This document shows positions 10,211 to 22,461 of a stretch of 64,000 nt of DNA, in pieces. The stretch comes from JANQHO01 sp965218075 (GTDB lineage Bacteria; Bacteroidota; Bacteroidia; Flavobacteriales; Schleiferiaceae), in the NCBI GenBank assembly GCA_965218075.1, contig CBDCJZ010000003.1, positions 2,108,001 to 2,172,000 on the forward strand, given 5' to 3'. Numbering within the stretch: position 1 is the stretch's first letter; each line of letters starts with the position of its first letter. The translations under genes and the position numbers were made by a program. A model generated the notes under the pieces. It saw only the letters and a list, made by a program, of their open reading frames with translations, ran no database searches and had not been told where the DNA came from.

Positions 10211-11633
10211 TTTTAGGTTCTGTAAAAAAATGAAGAGCTTCGAAACTGCCTTCACGACCAATTCCACTGGATTTCATCCTGCCAAAGGGGGTGCGTAAGT
10301 CTCTTACTAGCCAGCAATTTATCCAAATTTTTCCACATTGTAAGTCTGCTGCTACACGATGTGCTTTATTCAAATTAGTTGTCCATATCATAGCTGCAAG
10401 GCCATATTGAGTGGAATTAGCCATCATAAGAACTTCTTCTTCGGAATCAAAAGGCGTTAAAGTTACTACAGGACCAAAAATCTCCTCCTTATTAGTTCGG
10501 CAATCGTAACTCAGACCCTCTATCACAGTAGGTTCTAAATAATAGCCATCTTTATAATCCCCTTCTAAAACAATCTGTTTACCACCATACAAAATGGTTT
10601 CCCCTTCTCTTTTGGCTAACTCAATATAATTCATTACCTTTTTAAGATGAGCTTCGGAAACCAAGGCCCCCATCCAGCTATTTTCATCTTCAGGAGGACA
10701 TACAGTTAATTCTTTCATTCGTTTCAAAAAAGTATTTCTAAATTTTTGGAAAATGGGCCTTTCTATAAAAATGCGGCTTCCACAAAGGCATATTTGACCT
10801 TGGTTGGTGAAGGTTGCTGTAACAGCTGTTTTGACAGCTTTTTCAAACTCGCAATCCGCAAAAACAAGATTGGGGTTCTTACCCCCTAGTTCCAACGAAA
10901 GCTTTTTAAACATCGGTGCCGCTGTTTGTATTAGATGCTTACCCGTTTTAGTTCCTCCAGTAAAAGAAATAGCTTTTATTTCTCTGTGATTTACTATGGC
11001 CTGACCAGATTTTAGTCCTAAACCATGGATTATGTTCAATACCCCAGGAGACATGTCAGCTTCTATACATATTTCAGAAAGTAAATAGGCCGTCATAGGC
11101 GTTACCTCTGATGGTTTAGCCACCACGCAATTGCCAGTTGCCAGAGCCGGAGCTATTTTCCAAGTGAAAAGATAGAGTGGTAAATTCCAGGGTGAAATGC
11201 ACCCAACTACTCCCATGGGTTGGCGTAAGGTGTAGTTAAATCCCCGTTTACCCATATTGTGGAAGGTGTCCTCTTCGTGTAAAATAGCCGTAGCAAAGAA
11301 GGCAAAGTTATCGCGAGACCTGGGAATGTCTACTTGAGTAGCAAGCTTTATCGGTTTTCCATTATCAATACTTTCGGCTTGAGCCAGTGTATTTAGCTTT
11401 TGGTCTATCAGCTTTGAAACTCTTTTCATTACTGTTGACCGCTCTTTGGCACTCATTTCCGACCACAACGGAAAAGCTTTTTGAGCAGCTTCTACTGCTT
11501 TTTGAACATCGTTCTCATCGGAATCTGGAATTAAAGAATAAACTTTACCAATAGAAGGGTTTATGTTATCTAAATAGGTTCTGCTCTCAGGGGAAACTAG
11601 CTGGCCATTGATATAATTTTTTAAAGTCTTCAT
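10191..11633 (-). CDS. Aldehyde dehydrogenase, ALDH8A1-like (2-aminomuconic semialdehyde dehydrogenase candidate)
   Basis: This is a full-length 480-residue NAD-dependent aldehyde dehydrogenase. Visible landmarks are the Asn motif CISPWNLPLYLFTWKIAPAL, the general-base Glu in LELGGKNPN, the catalytic Cys in NQGQICLCGSR and EEIFGPVV. The C-terminal stretch INCWLVRDLRTPFGRMKSSG resembles human ALDH8A1 and bacterial 2-hydroxy/2-aminomuconic semialdehyde dehydrogenases. That enzyme oxidises the ring-cleavage product of 3-hydroxyanthranilate, and the kynurenine genes elsewhere in this window fit that role. No 3-hydroxyanthranilate dioxygenase or ACMSD gene is seen here. It lies six bases downstream of the SDR gene, in the same operon. 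Confidence 0.92.
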   Translation of the reverse strand: MKTLKNYINGQLVSPESRTYLDNINPSIGKVYSLIPDSDENDVQKAVEAAQKAFPLWSEMSAKERSTVMKRVSKLIDQKLNTLAQAESIDNGKPIKLATQVDIPRSRDNFAFFATAILHEEDTFHNMGKRGFNYTLRQPMGVVGCISPWNLPLYLFTWKIAPALATGNCVVAKPSEVTPMTAYLLSEICIEADMSPGVLNIIHGLGLKSGQAIVNHREIKAISFTGGTKTGKHLIQTAAPMFKKLSLELGGKNPNLVFADCEFEKAVKTAVTATFTNQGQICLCGSRIFIERPIFQKFRNTFLKRMKELTVCPPEDENSWMGALVSEAHLKKVMNYIELAKREGETILYGGKQIVLEGDYKDGYYLEPTVIEGLSYDCRTNKEEIFGPVVTLTPFDSEEEVLMMANSTQYGLAAMIWTTNLNKAHRVAADLQCGKIWINCWLVRDLRTPFGRMKSSGIGREGSFEALHFFTEPKNVCLSF

Positions 11634-11638
11634 AGTAA

Positions 11639-12427
11639 TTACAGTACTGGTGTTCTTCCGCCATCTACTGGAATGTTTATTCCACTGATATATGCTGCAG
11701 CCGGGCTGGCCAAAAAAGCAATAGCATTAGCTATTTCCTGAGGCTGGGCAAAGCGATTCAAAGGTATTTCATCTGTCATAGCTTTGGATACTTCTTCTTC
11801 CTTTTTTCCGCTTTTCTGCGCCTTATTAAAGATGATGCCCTTAAGACGATTTGTTTCAGTAGCCCCTGGCAAAACATTGTTTACTGTGATTCCAAACCGC
11901 CCTAATTCGTTGGCTAAAGTTTTACTCCAGTTGGCTACTGCGCCGCGAATGGTATTACTCACTCCGAGGTTAGGTAAGGGGGTCTTTGCCGAAGTGGAAA
12001 TTACATTGATGATTCTACCATAGCTGGACTGCTTTATACCTTCCAAGCAGAGCTTTACCAGTAATTGACTACAAAGCAAATGTCTTCTAAATGCGGCTGT
12101 GTATTCTTCTAAGTCAGCTTTATGTGCTGGCCCGACTGGAGGCCCGCCCGTATTATTAACCAATATATTTATAGTGTTACCTTTGTTCAAATAGGAACTC
12201 ATTACACTTTCTAGATTGATGGGGTCATCAAAATCGGCTGCTAAATAGCAATGTTTTTGATTATGAAGAGTAGATAACAGGGTCTTTACCTCTTTTAGTT
12301 TTTCGACAGTACGGGCTAATAGAATTATTTCGGCTCCCATTCTGGACAGTTCTTTAGCAGTTGCCTTTCCTATCCCGTCCGAGCTACCACAGACTAAAGC
12401 TCTTTTTCCGCTTAAATTAAGGTTCAT
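11639..12427 (-). CDS. Short-chain dehydrogenase/reductase family protein lacking the YxxxK motif
   Basis: The protein is a 262-residue Rossmann-fold protein. The cofactor motif is CGSSDGIGKATA, the core NNTGGPP takes the place of NNAG, and the C-terminal IPVDGG motif is present. At the position of the catalytic Tyr-x-x-x-Lys the protein reads GVSNTIRGAVANW, so the canonical catalytic Tyr and Lys are absent, although the preceding Ser (VISTSAK) remains. This is a known divergent SDR subgroup that often sits next to ALDH8A1-like genes in Bacteroidota, so it may use other residues or be non-catalytic. It lies directly upstream of the aldehyde dehydrogenase and five bases after the ATPase relic. 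Confidence 0.9.
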   Translation of the reverse strand: MNLNLSGKRALVCGSSDGIGKATAKELSRMGAEIILLARTVEKLKEVKTLLSTLHNQKHCYLAADFDDPINLESVMSSYLNKGNTINILVNNTGGPPVGPAHKADLEEYTAAFRRHLLCSQLLVKLCLEGIKQSSYGRIINVISTSAKTPLPNLGVSNTIRGAVANWSKTLANELGRFGITVNNVLPGATETNRLKGIIFNKAQKSGKKEEEVSKAMTDEIPLNRFAQPQEIANAIAFLASPAAAYISGINIPVDGGRTPVL

Positions 12428-12431
12428 ATCA

Positions 12432-13117
12432 CTAGTTAGTTGTGTCTGATTCTATTCGGCTATCCCGTAAGCGTATAATTCGTTTAGCATGTTGGGCTAT
12501 ATCTGCTTCGTGAGTTATCAAAATTACGGTATTTCCGTTGTTTTGTATTTCATTGAAGAGAGTCATAATCTGTGCAGAAACTTTAGAATCTAAGTTACCC
12601 GTTGGCTCATCTGCCAGGATAATAGAAGGTCGGCTAGCTAGAGCTCGTGCTATGGCTACTCTTTGCTGCTGCCCTCCCGATAATTGATTGGGTAAATGGT
12701 GCATGCGATCGACCAAATCAATCTGTTTCAACACTTCAGCAGCCCTTTCCTTTCTGTTTTTACTCTTATATCGGCATATACCAGAAGGTAACATCACATT
12801 TTCCAGAGCAGCAGAACGGGGTAAAAGATTAAATGTTTGAAACACAAAACCAATCTCTTTATTCCTAACTTCAGCAAGCTCGTTATCCCTAAGTTTACTT
12901 ATCATTTTTTTGATGAAGCCGATATTCTCCTGAAGTAGGGGTATCCAAGCAACCCATTAAGTTCATCAAGGTGGATTTTCCGCTCCCTGAAGGCCCCATC
13001 AGGGCTACATATTCATTTTTACTAACGCTAAGAGAAATCCCTTTCAATGTCTTGACAACTTGATTTCCCAATAAGGAAAGTTTTGGCTATATTACGCAAC
13101 TCTATTACGTTTGCCAT
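12432..13117 (-). pseudogene. LolD/MacB-type ABC transporter ATPase, two frameshifts
   Basis: Reading left from ATG 13117 the protein starts MANVIELRNIAKTF. It shifts by one base near 13083, continues with KTLKGISLSVSKNEYVALMG and the Walker A motif GPSGSGKST, and shifts again in a seven-A run near 12908. It then runs open to 12432 with the Q-loop VFQTFNLLPR, signature LSGGQQQRVAIARAL, Walker B IILADEPTGNLD and the switch His in LITHEAD. Removing one base at each break restores a full ATPase of about 228 residues. The family energises lipoprotein release or efflux with an FtsX-like permease, which is not present next to it. Slippage in the A7 run might give some product from the second break, but the first break has no such tract. 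Confidence 0.85.
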
Positions 13118-13271
13118 AATTGACGCTTAGATTAACAAATTAATTAGGTCGACTCTGATTAATTTTTGTTTAATCAAAATAAGGCTAAGTCAGAAACTTA
13201 CCCTCCGGAAACAGCTAATATAGAAAATCGGGATTATTGTTAATTGCTATTCTTAATTTTATTGTATTTCA

Positions 13272-13302
13272 TTGATCTTCTTGTTGAATTTTTCTACATT
13301 TG
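13272..13302 (+). promoter_or_regulatory. Bacteroidota-type promoter
   Basis: TTG at 13272-13274, a 20-base spacer and TACATTTG at 13295-13302 match the minus-33/minus-7 promoter (TTG, TAnnTTTG) of this phylum. It lies about 50 bases before the ATG of the beta-barrel gene. The spacing is the same as in the rRNA promoter of this window. Confidence 0.65.
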
Positions 13303-13353
13303 CATCCAAGCAAGTCAATCTTTTTTAATTAGCTTTTAAAGAAATACACGTTT

Positions 13354-14205
13354 ATGAAAACGGTATGCAACTTTATTTTGGGGCTTTTTCTGGTGACACT
13401 TTCTGTACAGCTTGGCCCTGCACAAGACATTTCTATCGGCCCTCGAGTAAGTCTCAATCTGGCTCGCCAGCTAGGTGATGTTGTGCAAGGTGATGTCATG
13501 CAATTTATACAACATAATTTTGCTCCCGAGCAAGAAATAGATGTCAAAAATCAACTTTTCACTGGCCTTCAAGGAGGGGGTGTTGTTCTCGTTGGTCTTG
13601 CTGATAATTTTGCGCTACAGTCCGGATTGCTTTACTCTCTGCAAGGTGGGAATGAGGGAGTTGAGCTTGAGATAAGAGTTGAGAGGGAGCATAATATTGA
13701 TGTTGTACCGTTGGTATACATAGGAACTTATACTCAGGGTTATTTTAAGGTGCCTATATTGGGTAAGCTCTATTTTGAGGAGGTGGGAAAAAGCTTTAAT
13801 ATACAGATGGGCGTGGAGATAAGCTTCTTGCTACATGCCAAAACAGAGGTGGAAGTTAGATTAAAGAAACCGGAATTCGGTAATCTCTCAACCGAAGAAA
13901 TAAAGCAAATAAATAATGAGTTTGGTTATAATAAGTCTTCAACTAAGACGGACATGTATACTAACAACTTTGGTGCCATTTTCGGTGTAGGTTATGACTT
14001 TGGTTCTGGCCTTGCGATAGACCTTCGCTATAATTTGAGTTTCACAAATCTGATAGATAAGGATGAGTTTGAAGAGGAAATTGGAAAGGAACTTAGTAGT
14101 AAGGAGCTTAGTAGTAAGGAGCTTAGTAGTTTCTTGAATATAGGGGATAACATTAGAAGTGCTGTATTGTCTGTTTCTGTGACTTACCTGTTTGATTTAA
14201 GATAG
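13354..14205 (+). CDS. Secreted outer-membrane beta-barrel protein (PorT-like fold)
   Basis: The protein has 283 residues and a signal peptide (NFILGLFLVTLSVQLGPAQD). The remainder alternates in beta-strand fashion with turns typical of small OMP_b-brl_2 barrels: IGPRVSLNLARQ near the start, GLLYSLQGG, GYFKVPILGKLYFE and a C-terminal strand SAVLSVSVTYLFDLR. No enzyme motif is seen. Near the C-terminus the five-residue unit KELSS occurs three times in a row, encoded by a 15-base tandem repeat. It has its own promoter and is not part of an operon. The exact role is unknown. Confidence 0.8.
   Translation: MKTVCNFILGLFLVTLSVQLGPAQDISIGPRVSLNLARQLGDVVQGDVMQFIQHNFAPEQEIDVKNQLFTGLQGGGVVLVGLADNFALQSGLLYSLQGGNEGVELEIRVEREHNIDVVPLVYIGTYTQGYFKVPILGKLYFEEVGKSFNIQMGVEISFLLHAKTEVEVRLKKPEFGNLSTEEIKQINNEFGYNKSSTKTDMYTNNFGAIFGVGYDFGSGLAIDLRYNLSFTNLIDKDEFEEEIGKELSSKELSSKELSSFLNIGDNIRSAVLSVSVTYLFDLR
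14086..14130 (+). repeat. 15-bp in-frame tandem repeat (three copies)
   Basis: The unit AAGGAGCTTAGTAGT is present three times without gap; the first copy differs by one base. It encodes KELSS in the beta-barrel gene. Copy-number change would add or remove five residues without shifting the frame. Confidence 0.95.
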
Positions 14206-14457
14206 TGGGTTTTTTCGTGCTATCGAAGGTCGGAGTAGTTTTTCATAGCTTATTGAATTTTTACGATAATTAATCGTGTCCTTTATTAATTAGGATACAA
14301 AGGAAGGTTGTTCCTAAAATAGAGGAATGACCCTAAAAATGTTTTTCTTTCATTAATTCGAAATTCTTCAATTGTTCACCTGTGAAAAGTATGAGAATTA
14401 TATACAATTCTAGCCAAAACTTTTTAAAAGCCGATTTCTAATTAACATCGATTTTTA

Positions 14458-14727
14458 TCAGTGACATGATTTATCTTTTATATCATATCCCAAAAAGTTA
14501 TGCTTACTCAGTTTACAGGCTTCTATTAGAGAAAAACTGCCTAGAGCGGGATCGAGTATCGCATCACCACTATTGGAAACCGCAACGATCAATTCATCTT
14601 GCAGGTCAATCGGCTTTTCATGCGTATGACTATTGCGTTTAACTTTCTCTTGCCACACATCAGGGATATTATGACCCTTCTAAACTCCTTCAATTTGATT
14701 TATAAAATTTTGCGTAACAATGCCCAT
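14458..14727 (-). pseudogene. DNA methyltransferase, C-terminal fragment
   Basis: Minus-strand frames read GIVTQNFINQIEGV, a stop, then GHNIPDVWQEKVKRN, HTHEKPIDLQDELIVAVSNS and GDAILDPALGSFSLIEACKL. This is the FxGxG-side (SAM-binding) end of an N4/N6 amino-methyltransferase, where the usual DPFxGSGT has become DPALGSFS. Catalytic motif IV and the rest of the gene are absent. It differs in sequence from the methyltransferase relics carried by the IS1595-like elements, so it is a separate gene relic. Confidence 0.7.
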
Positions 14728-14785
14728 TTGGATATATAGAAATAATTTTGTATATTTGTGCGATTAATAAAAACATAGAATTAAA

Positions 14786-15630
14786 ATGAACATAACAGAA
14801 ATGTACAAAATATTCTCTACAGAAGAATCTTGTATAGCGTATTTAGAAAAGATAAGATGGGGTAAGGAATATCTTCTATATGCCCTTATTGTGGAAGTGA
14901 ACATAAGACGGGTAAAAAGCAAAAAGATAATTTAGATAGGTGTGTGCTAGTTGCCATCATATACTTTCATGTACGCATAAATGCAATCTTTCAGAGGACA
15001 GATACCCTTGCAAAAATGATTTTTAGCTTTGTCTCTTCTACTAAGGGCAAAAACAAGAAATGTCTTCTTATCAATTGGCTCGTGCTTGTGGCCTTGCACA
15101 ACCTGCTTGGTATATTATGCAAAGAATACGTAAGGCAATGAGGGGCAAAGAAAATACTTTATTACAAGGAATTATAGAAATGGACGAGACCTATTGTAGG
15201 TGGCAAGCCACGTCAAAGATAATATTAGAAAGACTGAATATGAAAAGGACTCTTTCAATAAAAGGGGTCGGGAAAGTGAAAAGACTCCTGTTCTAGGAAT
15301 GGTAGAGAGAAAGGGGTCTGTACATGCTGAAAAGACAGATAACCCTAATAAATATGAAATTGATAAAGATGATAGGGGCGAATATAGATTGGAGGCAAAG
15401 TACCCTTATAACAGAAGAAAACCCGTCCTACAAGAGTATAGGCGATTATATGTATCATAAAATCATTAAGCATAAAGAAAGATTTTGCAATGACGATATT
15501 CCATACCAATACAATATGAGGGGTTCTGGTCTATTGTAAAAAGAGGGATTTATGGTATTTATCAACATGTAAGCACTAAATATTTAGATGGTTATCTTAA
15601 TTGAGTTTGCTTACAAGTATAATTAAGTAG
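14786..15630 (+). pseudogene. IS1595-family transposase relic
   Basis: Consecutive pieces in changing frames form one transposase. They are IFSTEESCIAYLEKIRWG, the zinc ribbon CPYCGSEHKTGKKQKDN, SSYQLARACGLAQPAWYIMQ followed by RIRKAMRGKE, GIIEMDETYC with the first catalytic Asp, TPVLGMVERKGSVHAE, and the end FWSIVKRGIYGIYQHVSTKY. At least four frameshifts make it inactive. No clear inverted ends are visible around it, unlike the two elements at 28.7 and 33.4 kb. Confidence 0.82.
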
Positions 15631-15639
15631 GAATATTTG

Positions 15640-15900
15640 TAAAAATCAAATGTTCTTTAACACTTTAAACAAGATGGTCTTATGCTAAATTCTATAGATA
15701 ATTTAGTTACACAAAATCTTAATCGAAACCTACTTTATAGGTCAGATTGTTAAGGAGGCCATGTAAAAGCTCCTAGATCAGGGCATCGAAGTATATCTGA
15801 TTTACTTAGACCCGTCTTTTAATTCCAATCGTGTTTATAATATGATCTACGGAGGTGAAGGGAAGACTGCCCAGTAAATCCCTTAATCCGCTAACAAAGA
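15640..15900 (+). pseudogene. Methyltransferase passenger relic, N-terminal part
   Basis: Frames read LVTQNLNRNLLYRSDC, KLLDQGIEVYLIYLDPSFNS (joined over a shift) and NSNRVYNMIYGGEGKTAQ. The DPxFNSNRVYN stretch is the DPPY-type motif IV of a DNA amino-methyltransferase. The same region occurs in the element at 28.7 kb, so this methylase was probably a passenger of the IS1595-like element. The relic ends about 70 bases before the rRNA promoter. Confidence 0.7.
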
Positions 15901-15966
15901 ATTACACTCTTAGGTATCTAAATGAATATTATTACGAAAAAATCTTTAGATATTTTAGATATAAGG

Positions 15967-15997
15967 TTGTAAGTTTAAAAATTTAGTTATAAGTTTG
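15967..15997 (+). promoter_or_regulatory. rRNA operon promoter
   Basis: TTG (15967-15969), 20 bases, then TAAGTTTG (15990-15997) fit the Bacteroidota consensus. Transcription would start near 16003. A boxA-like GAGTTCTTAA follows at 16022-16031 in the leader. Confidence 0.7.
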
Positions 15998-16041
15998 CAA
16001 TCTCAAATTAATTTTGAGAAAGAGTTCTTAATAAAATTATT

Positions 16042-16055
16042 GTAAAGAAAGAAGG
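16042..16055 (+). other. 5' half of the 16S rRNA processing stem
   Basis: GTAAAGAAAGAAGG here is perfectly complementary to CCTTCTTTCTTTAC at 17665-17678, downstream of the 16S gene. The pairing loops out the 16S rRNA and is the expected RNase III substrate, which suggests the operon is still processed normally. Confidence 0.8.
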
Positions 16056-16103
16056 TAAGTGAAAACCTCATCCTTTGAGCTTTTATAAAGTTGAAACAAT
16101 CTT

Positions 16104-17633
<1,530 letters not shown>

Positions 17634-17717
17634 GAGAATCAAAGCTAAATTGATGAGTATCACTCCTTCTTTCTTTACGTGAAACATGCTTTTTTGAAGT
17701 CTCGTACAGATGAAGTG

Positions 17718-17791
17718 AGTCCCGTAGCTCAGTTGGTTAGAGCACTACACTGATAATGTAGAGGCCCGCAGTTCAAGTCTGCGCGGGACTA
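17718..17791 (+). tRNA. tRNA-Ile (GAT)
   Basis: The cloverleaf has acceptor AGTCCCG/CGGGACT, D-arm TAGCTCAGTTGG, anticodon stem CTACA/TGTAG around loop CTGATAA (anticodon GAT) and T-arm GTTCAAGTC. It is the usual first tRNA of the rRNA spacer. Confidence 0.95.
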
Positions 17792-17799
17792 CCGAAAAA

Positions 17800-17877
17800 G
17801 GGGAATTAGCTCAGGTTGGCCAGAGCGCCTGCTTTGCACGCAGGAGGTCATCGGTTCAACTCCGATATTCTCCACCA
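17800..17877 (+). tRNA. tRNA-Ala (TGC)
   Basis: The acceptor is GGGGAAT/ATTCTCC, the anticodon stem is CCTGC/GCAGG with loop TTTGCAC (anticodon TGC), and the T-arm is GGTTCAACTCC. CCA is encoded at 17875-17877. It is the usual second spacer tRNA. Confidence 0.95.
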
Positions 17878-17908
17878 TAAACAAAATATTTAAAATTTTC
17901 AACTAATT

Positions 17909-18562
17909 ATGTGGAAAATTTGTAAGTTTTTATTATTTACTATTATTTTTTCTGCGTGTAGCAGAGAAGAGATACAGGGATTACACAGTAGTTTCAGTTT
18001 TTGTAAAGTAATTACCCCACATGAAAAAGTAAATGTTTATGTAAGCTCTATGGATGTTGACTTTGATATGTGGTATGGTTATAACAATATGATTAACGAT
18101 GCTAGTTATGCCCTTATGATTAGCTCCGACAAACAAAATCACGATAGTATGCTCTCGGTTTTAAAGTCATATTATTTTTATTTGATTGATGATATTGATG
18201 TTAATCTTAATGGAACAGATAACAAATTAGTAAATTTAGTTCTCTATAGCAATGTACATCTTAAGGAAAGTGAGGGCTTACAAAAGGATAACATTGAAGA
18301 CTTTTTATTATACTTCAAAAGTGATAGTAAACTATTTACTAGGGTATATAAACGCTTGTCTAATCGTTTAACTTTAATAGAAGAACTGAATGGTCAATCC
18401 AAATATATTACTACAAATGATTACCATATGTATAATAATAATGTTGTTTCTAAGTTGATTACATTATTATCAGACTCAGAGGGCGAAGAAATTTTGTATA
18501 ATCAGAATTTTTCAGAATCGAGAAAGATGATTAATTTTATTTATGAGGATATGGACTCATAA
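17909..18562 (+). CDS. Putative lipoprotein gene inside the rRNA operon spacer
   Basis: An uninterrupted 217-codon frame starts with ATG 31 bases after tRNA-Ala and ends about 150 bases before 23S, on the rRNA strand. The N-terminus is a lipoprotein signal: WKICKFLLFTIIFSACSREE, with Cys 17 as the likely lipid-bearing residue. The mature part is rich in Asp, Asn, Ser and Tyr, without recognised domain, repeats or membrane segments. No promoter of the TTG/TAnnTTTG type is evident in the short gap, so it is probably transcribed with the rRNA. The processing stems of 16S and 23S on both sides are intact. Protein-coding genes within a 16S-23S spacer are very unusual. It is strikingly undamaged in a genome full of broken genes, which suggests either recent arrival or real use. 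Confidence 0.75.
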   Translation: MWKICKFLLFTIIFSACSREEIQGLHSSFSFCKVITPHEKVNVYVSSMDVDFDMWYGYNNMINDASYALMISSDKQNHDSMLSVLKSYYFYLIDDIDVNLNGTDNKLVNLVLYSNVHLKESEGLQKDNIEDFLLYFKSDSKLFTRVYKRLSNRLTLIEELNGQSKYITTNDYHMYNNNVVSKLITLLSDSEGEEILYNQNFSESRKMINFIYEDMDS

Positions 18563-18672
18563 AGTTGTAAGTTGATTGAGGGATGAGTTTTTAATTCATA
18601 CTCCTGTTTATATGTCTTACGAGTTATTGAAAGACATTAAGCAATACGAGTTCTTTGACATATTGAGAAGAG

Positions 18673-18684
18673 AGCAAATACATA
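18673..18684 (+). other. 5' half of the 23S rRNA processing stem
   Basis: AGCAAATACATA pairs perfectly with TATGTATTTGCT at 21590-21601 behind the 23S gene, with further near-pairing outside. A boxA-like TTCTTTGACATAT lies just before it at 18651-18663. This is the expected RNase III site for 23S. Confidence 0.75.
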
Positions 18685-18712
18685 TAAAATAGTCTTTAAA
18701 TACAATTTCATT

Positions 18713-21578
<2,866 letters not shown>

Positions 21579-21633
21579 AGATTAGAATTTATGTATTTGC
21601 TTTCTCTTAATGTAGTTCTCTTCATTAAAGATT

Positions 21634-21743
21634 TATGGTGATTATTGCAGTGGGGGTCACCTCTTTCCATTCCGAACAGAGTAGTTAAGCCCGCTAGCGC
21701 AGATGGTACTGGAGTAACATTCGGGAGAGTATGTCGTTGCCAA
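21634..21743 (+). rRNA. rrf: 5S ribosomal RNA
   Basis: About 110 bases contain the conserved TTCCATTCCGAACAGAGTAG, TTAAGCCC and GATGGTACTGG segments. The gene is 50-60 bases after 23S and directly before a terminator. Ends are approximate. Confidence 0.93.
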
Positions 21744-21748
21744 TTTTT

Positions 21749-21790
21749 AAAAGCCCTCTTAATTAAATTTAATTATAGAGGGCTTTTTTA
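21749..21790 (+). terminator. Rho-independent terminator of the rRNA operon
   Basis: AAAAGCCCTCT and AGAGGGCTTTTTT form an 11-base stem around an AT-rich loop, followed by a T-rich run (TTTTTTATTTTAT). Confidence 0.9.
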
Positions 21791-22101
21791 TTTTATAGTC
21801 GATCACCGATCATCTAAATGAGAGTTTTTCGAGTCTGTTCATCTTTAATTCCAGATATAGTTCTCATTTCTGGTATCAAAACCCAGTAGATATATTAAAG
21901 TGGATATTAGTGTGATTGGTTTTGGGTGTACCTTAGCTTAAACTAAGTCAATGACCACCTTCTTCATCCAAATTATATAGTGCTTCTTTAGAGATTATCT
22001 ATCAGATGATATATTGAATTCCCCATTCACACTCTTTAAGCTGATATCCTTTCCACGAATTGCTCGCGAAATGAGTCATGTTTTAGGTTTAATGCATACC
22101 C

Positions 22102-22413
22102 ATGAAGTTTGGGTTGTTGAGCCACCAATGCGAGTGTAACTTTTTCTATCTTTGGAAGACGATAACACTTCAATATTTAGCCAAAAACTTTAATTGTCAA
22201 GATTGTCTGGAATTTGTGGAGAAATGGCTGACAAAGTGCTATCAACTAGCAAAAGATGTAAAGATATTCTCGCCTAAATATCCTGTTGGACAAGAATTAA
22301 GGATTGGTAGCAAGTGGTATGCACTGATATTCTTAAGGCCTATGAGAAATACCGTATAAACGACCATATTGAATGGGAAGATGTATTGAGTAGTCCAATT
22401 TCTTATTTATCCA
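22102..22413 (+). pseudogene. Unidentified coding relic
   Basis: Between the terminator and 22.1 kb (about 310 bases) I see nothing. From 22102 a frame of 85 codons with protein-like composition (FVEKWLTKCYQLAKDVKIFS, then GQELRIGSKW) stops at 22359. It seems to continue in another frame as ILKAYEKYRINDHIEWEDVL and SSPISYLSNEKAVL up to 22433. I do not recognise it. It could be the 3' end of a lost gene, and a chance frame cannot be excluded. Confidence 0.35.
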
Positions 22414-22461
22414 ATGAGAAAGCAGTTTTATAGCTCTCGTTTCAAGGCCTTGTGGCTTATT

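Noticed and set aside
14711..14726. TTGCGTAACAATGCC resembling the right end and duplication of the 28.7-kb element
   Set aside because: It lies within the readable frame of the methyltransferase fragment (GIVTQNF), so it is coding sequence; the likeness may only reflect a preferred target.
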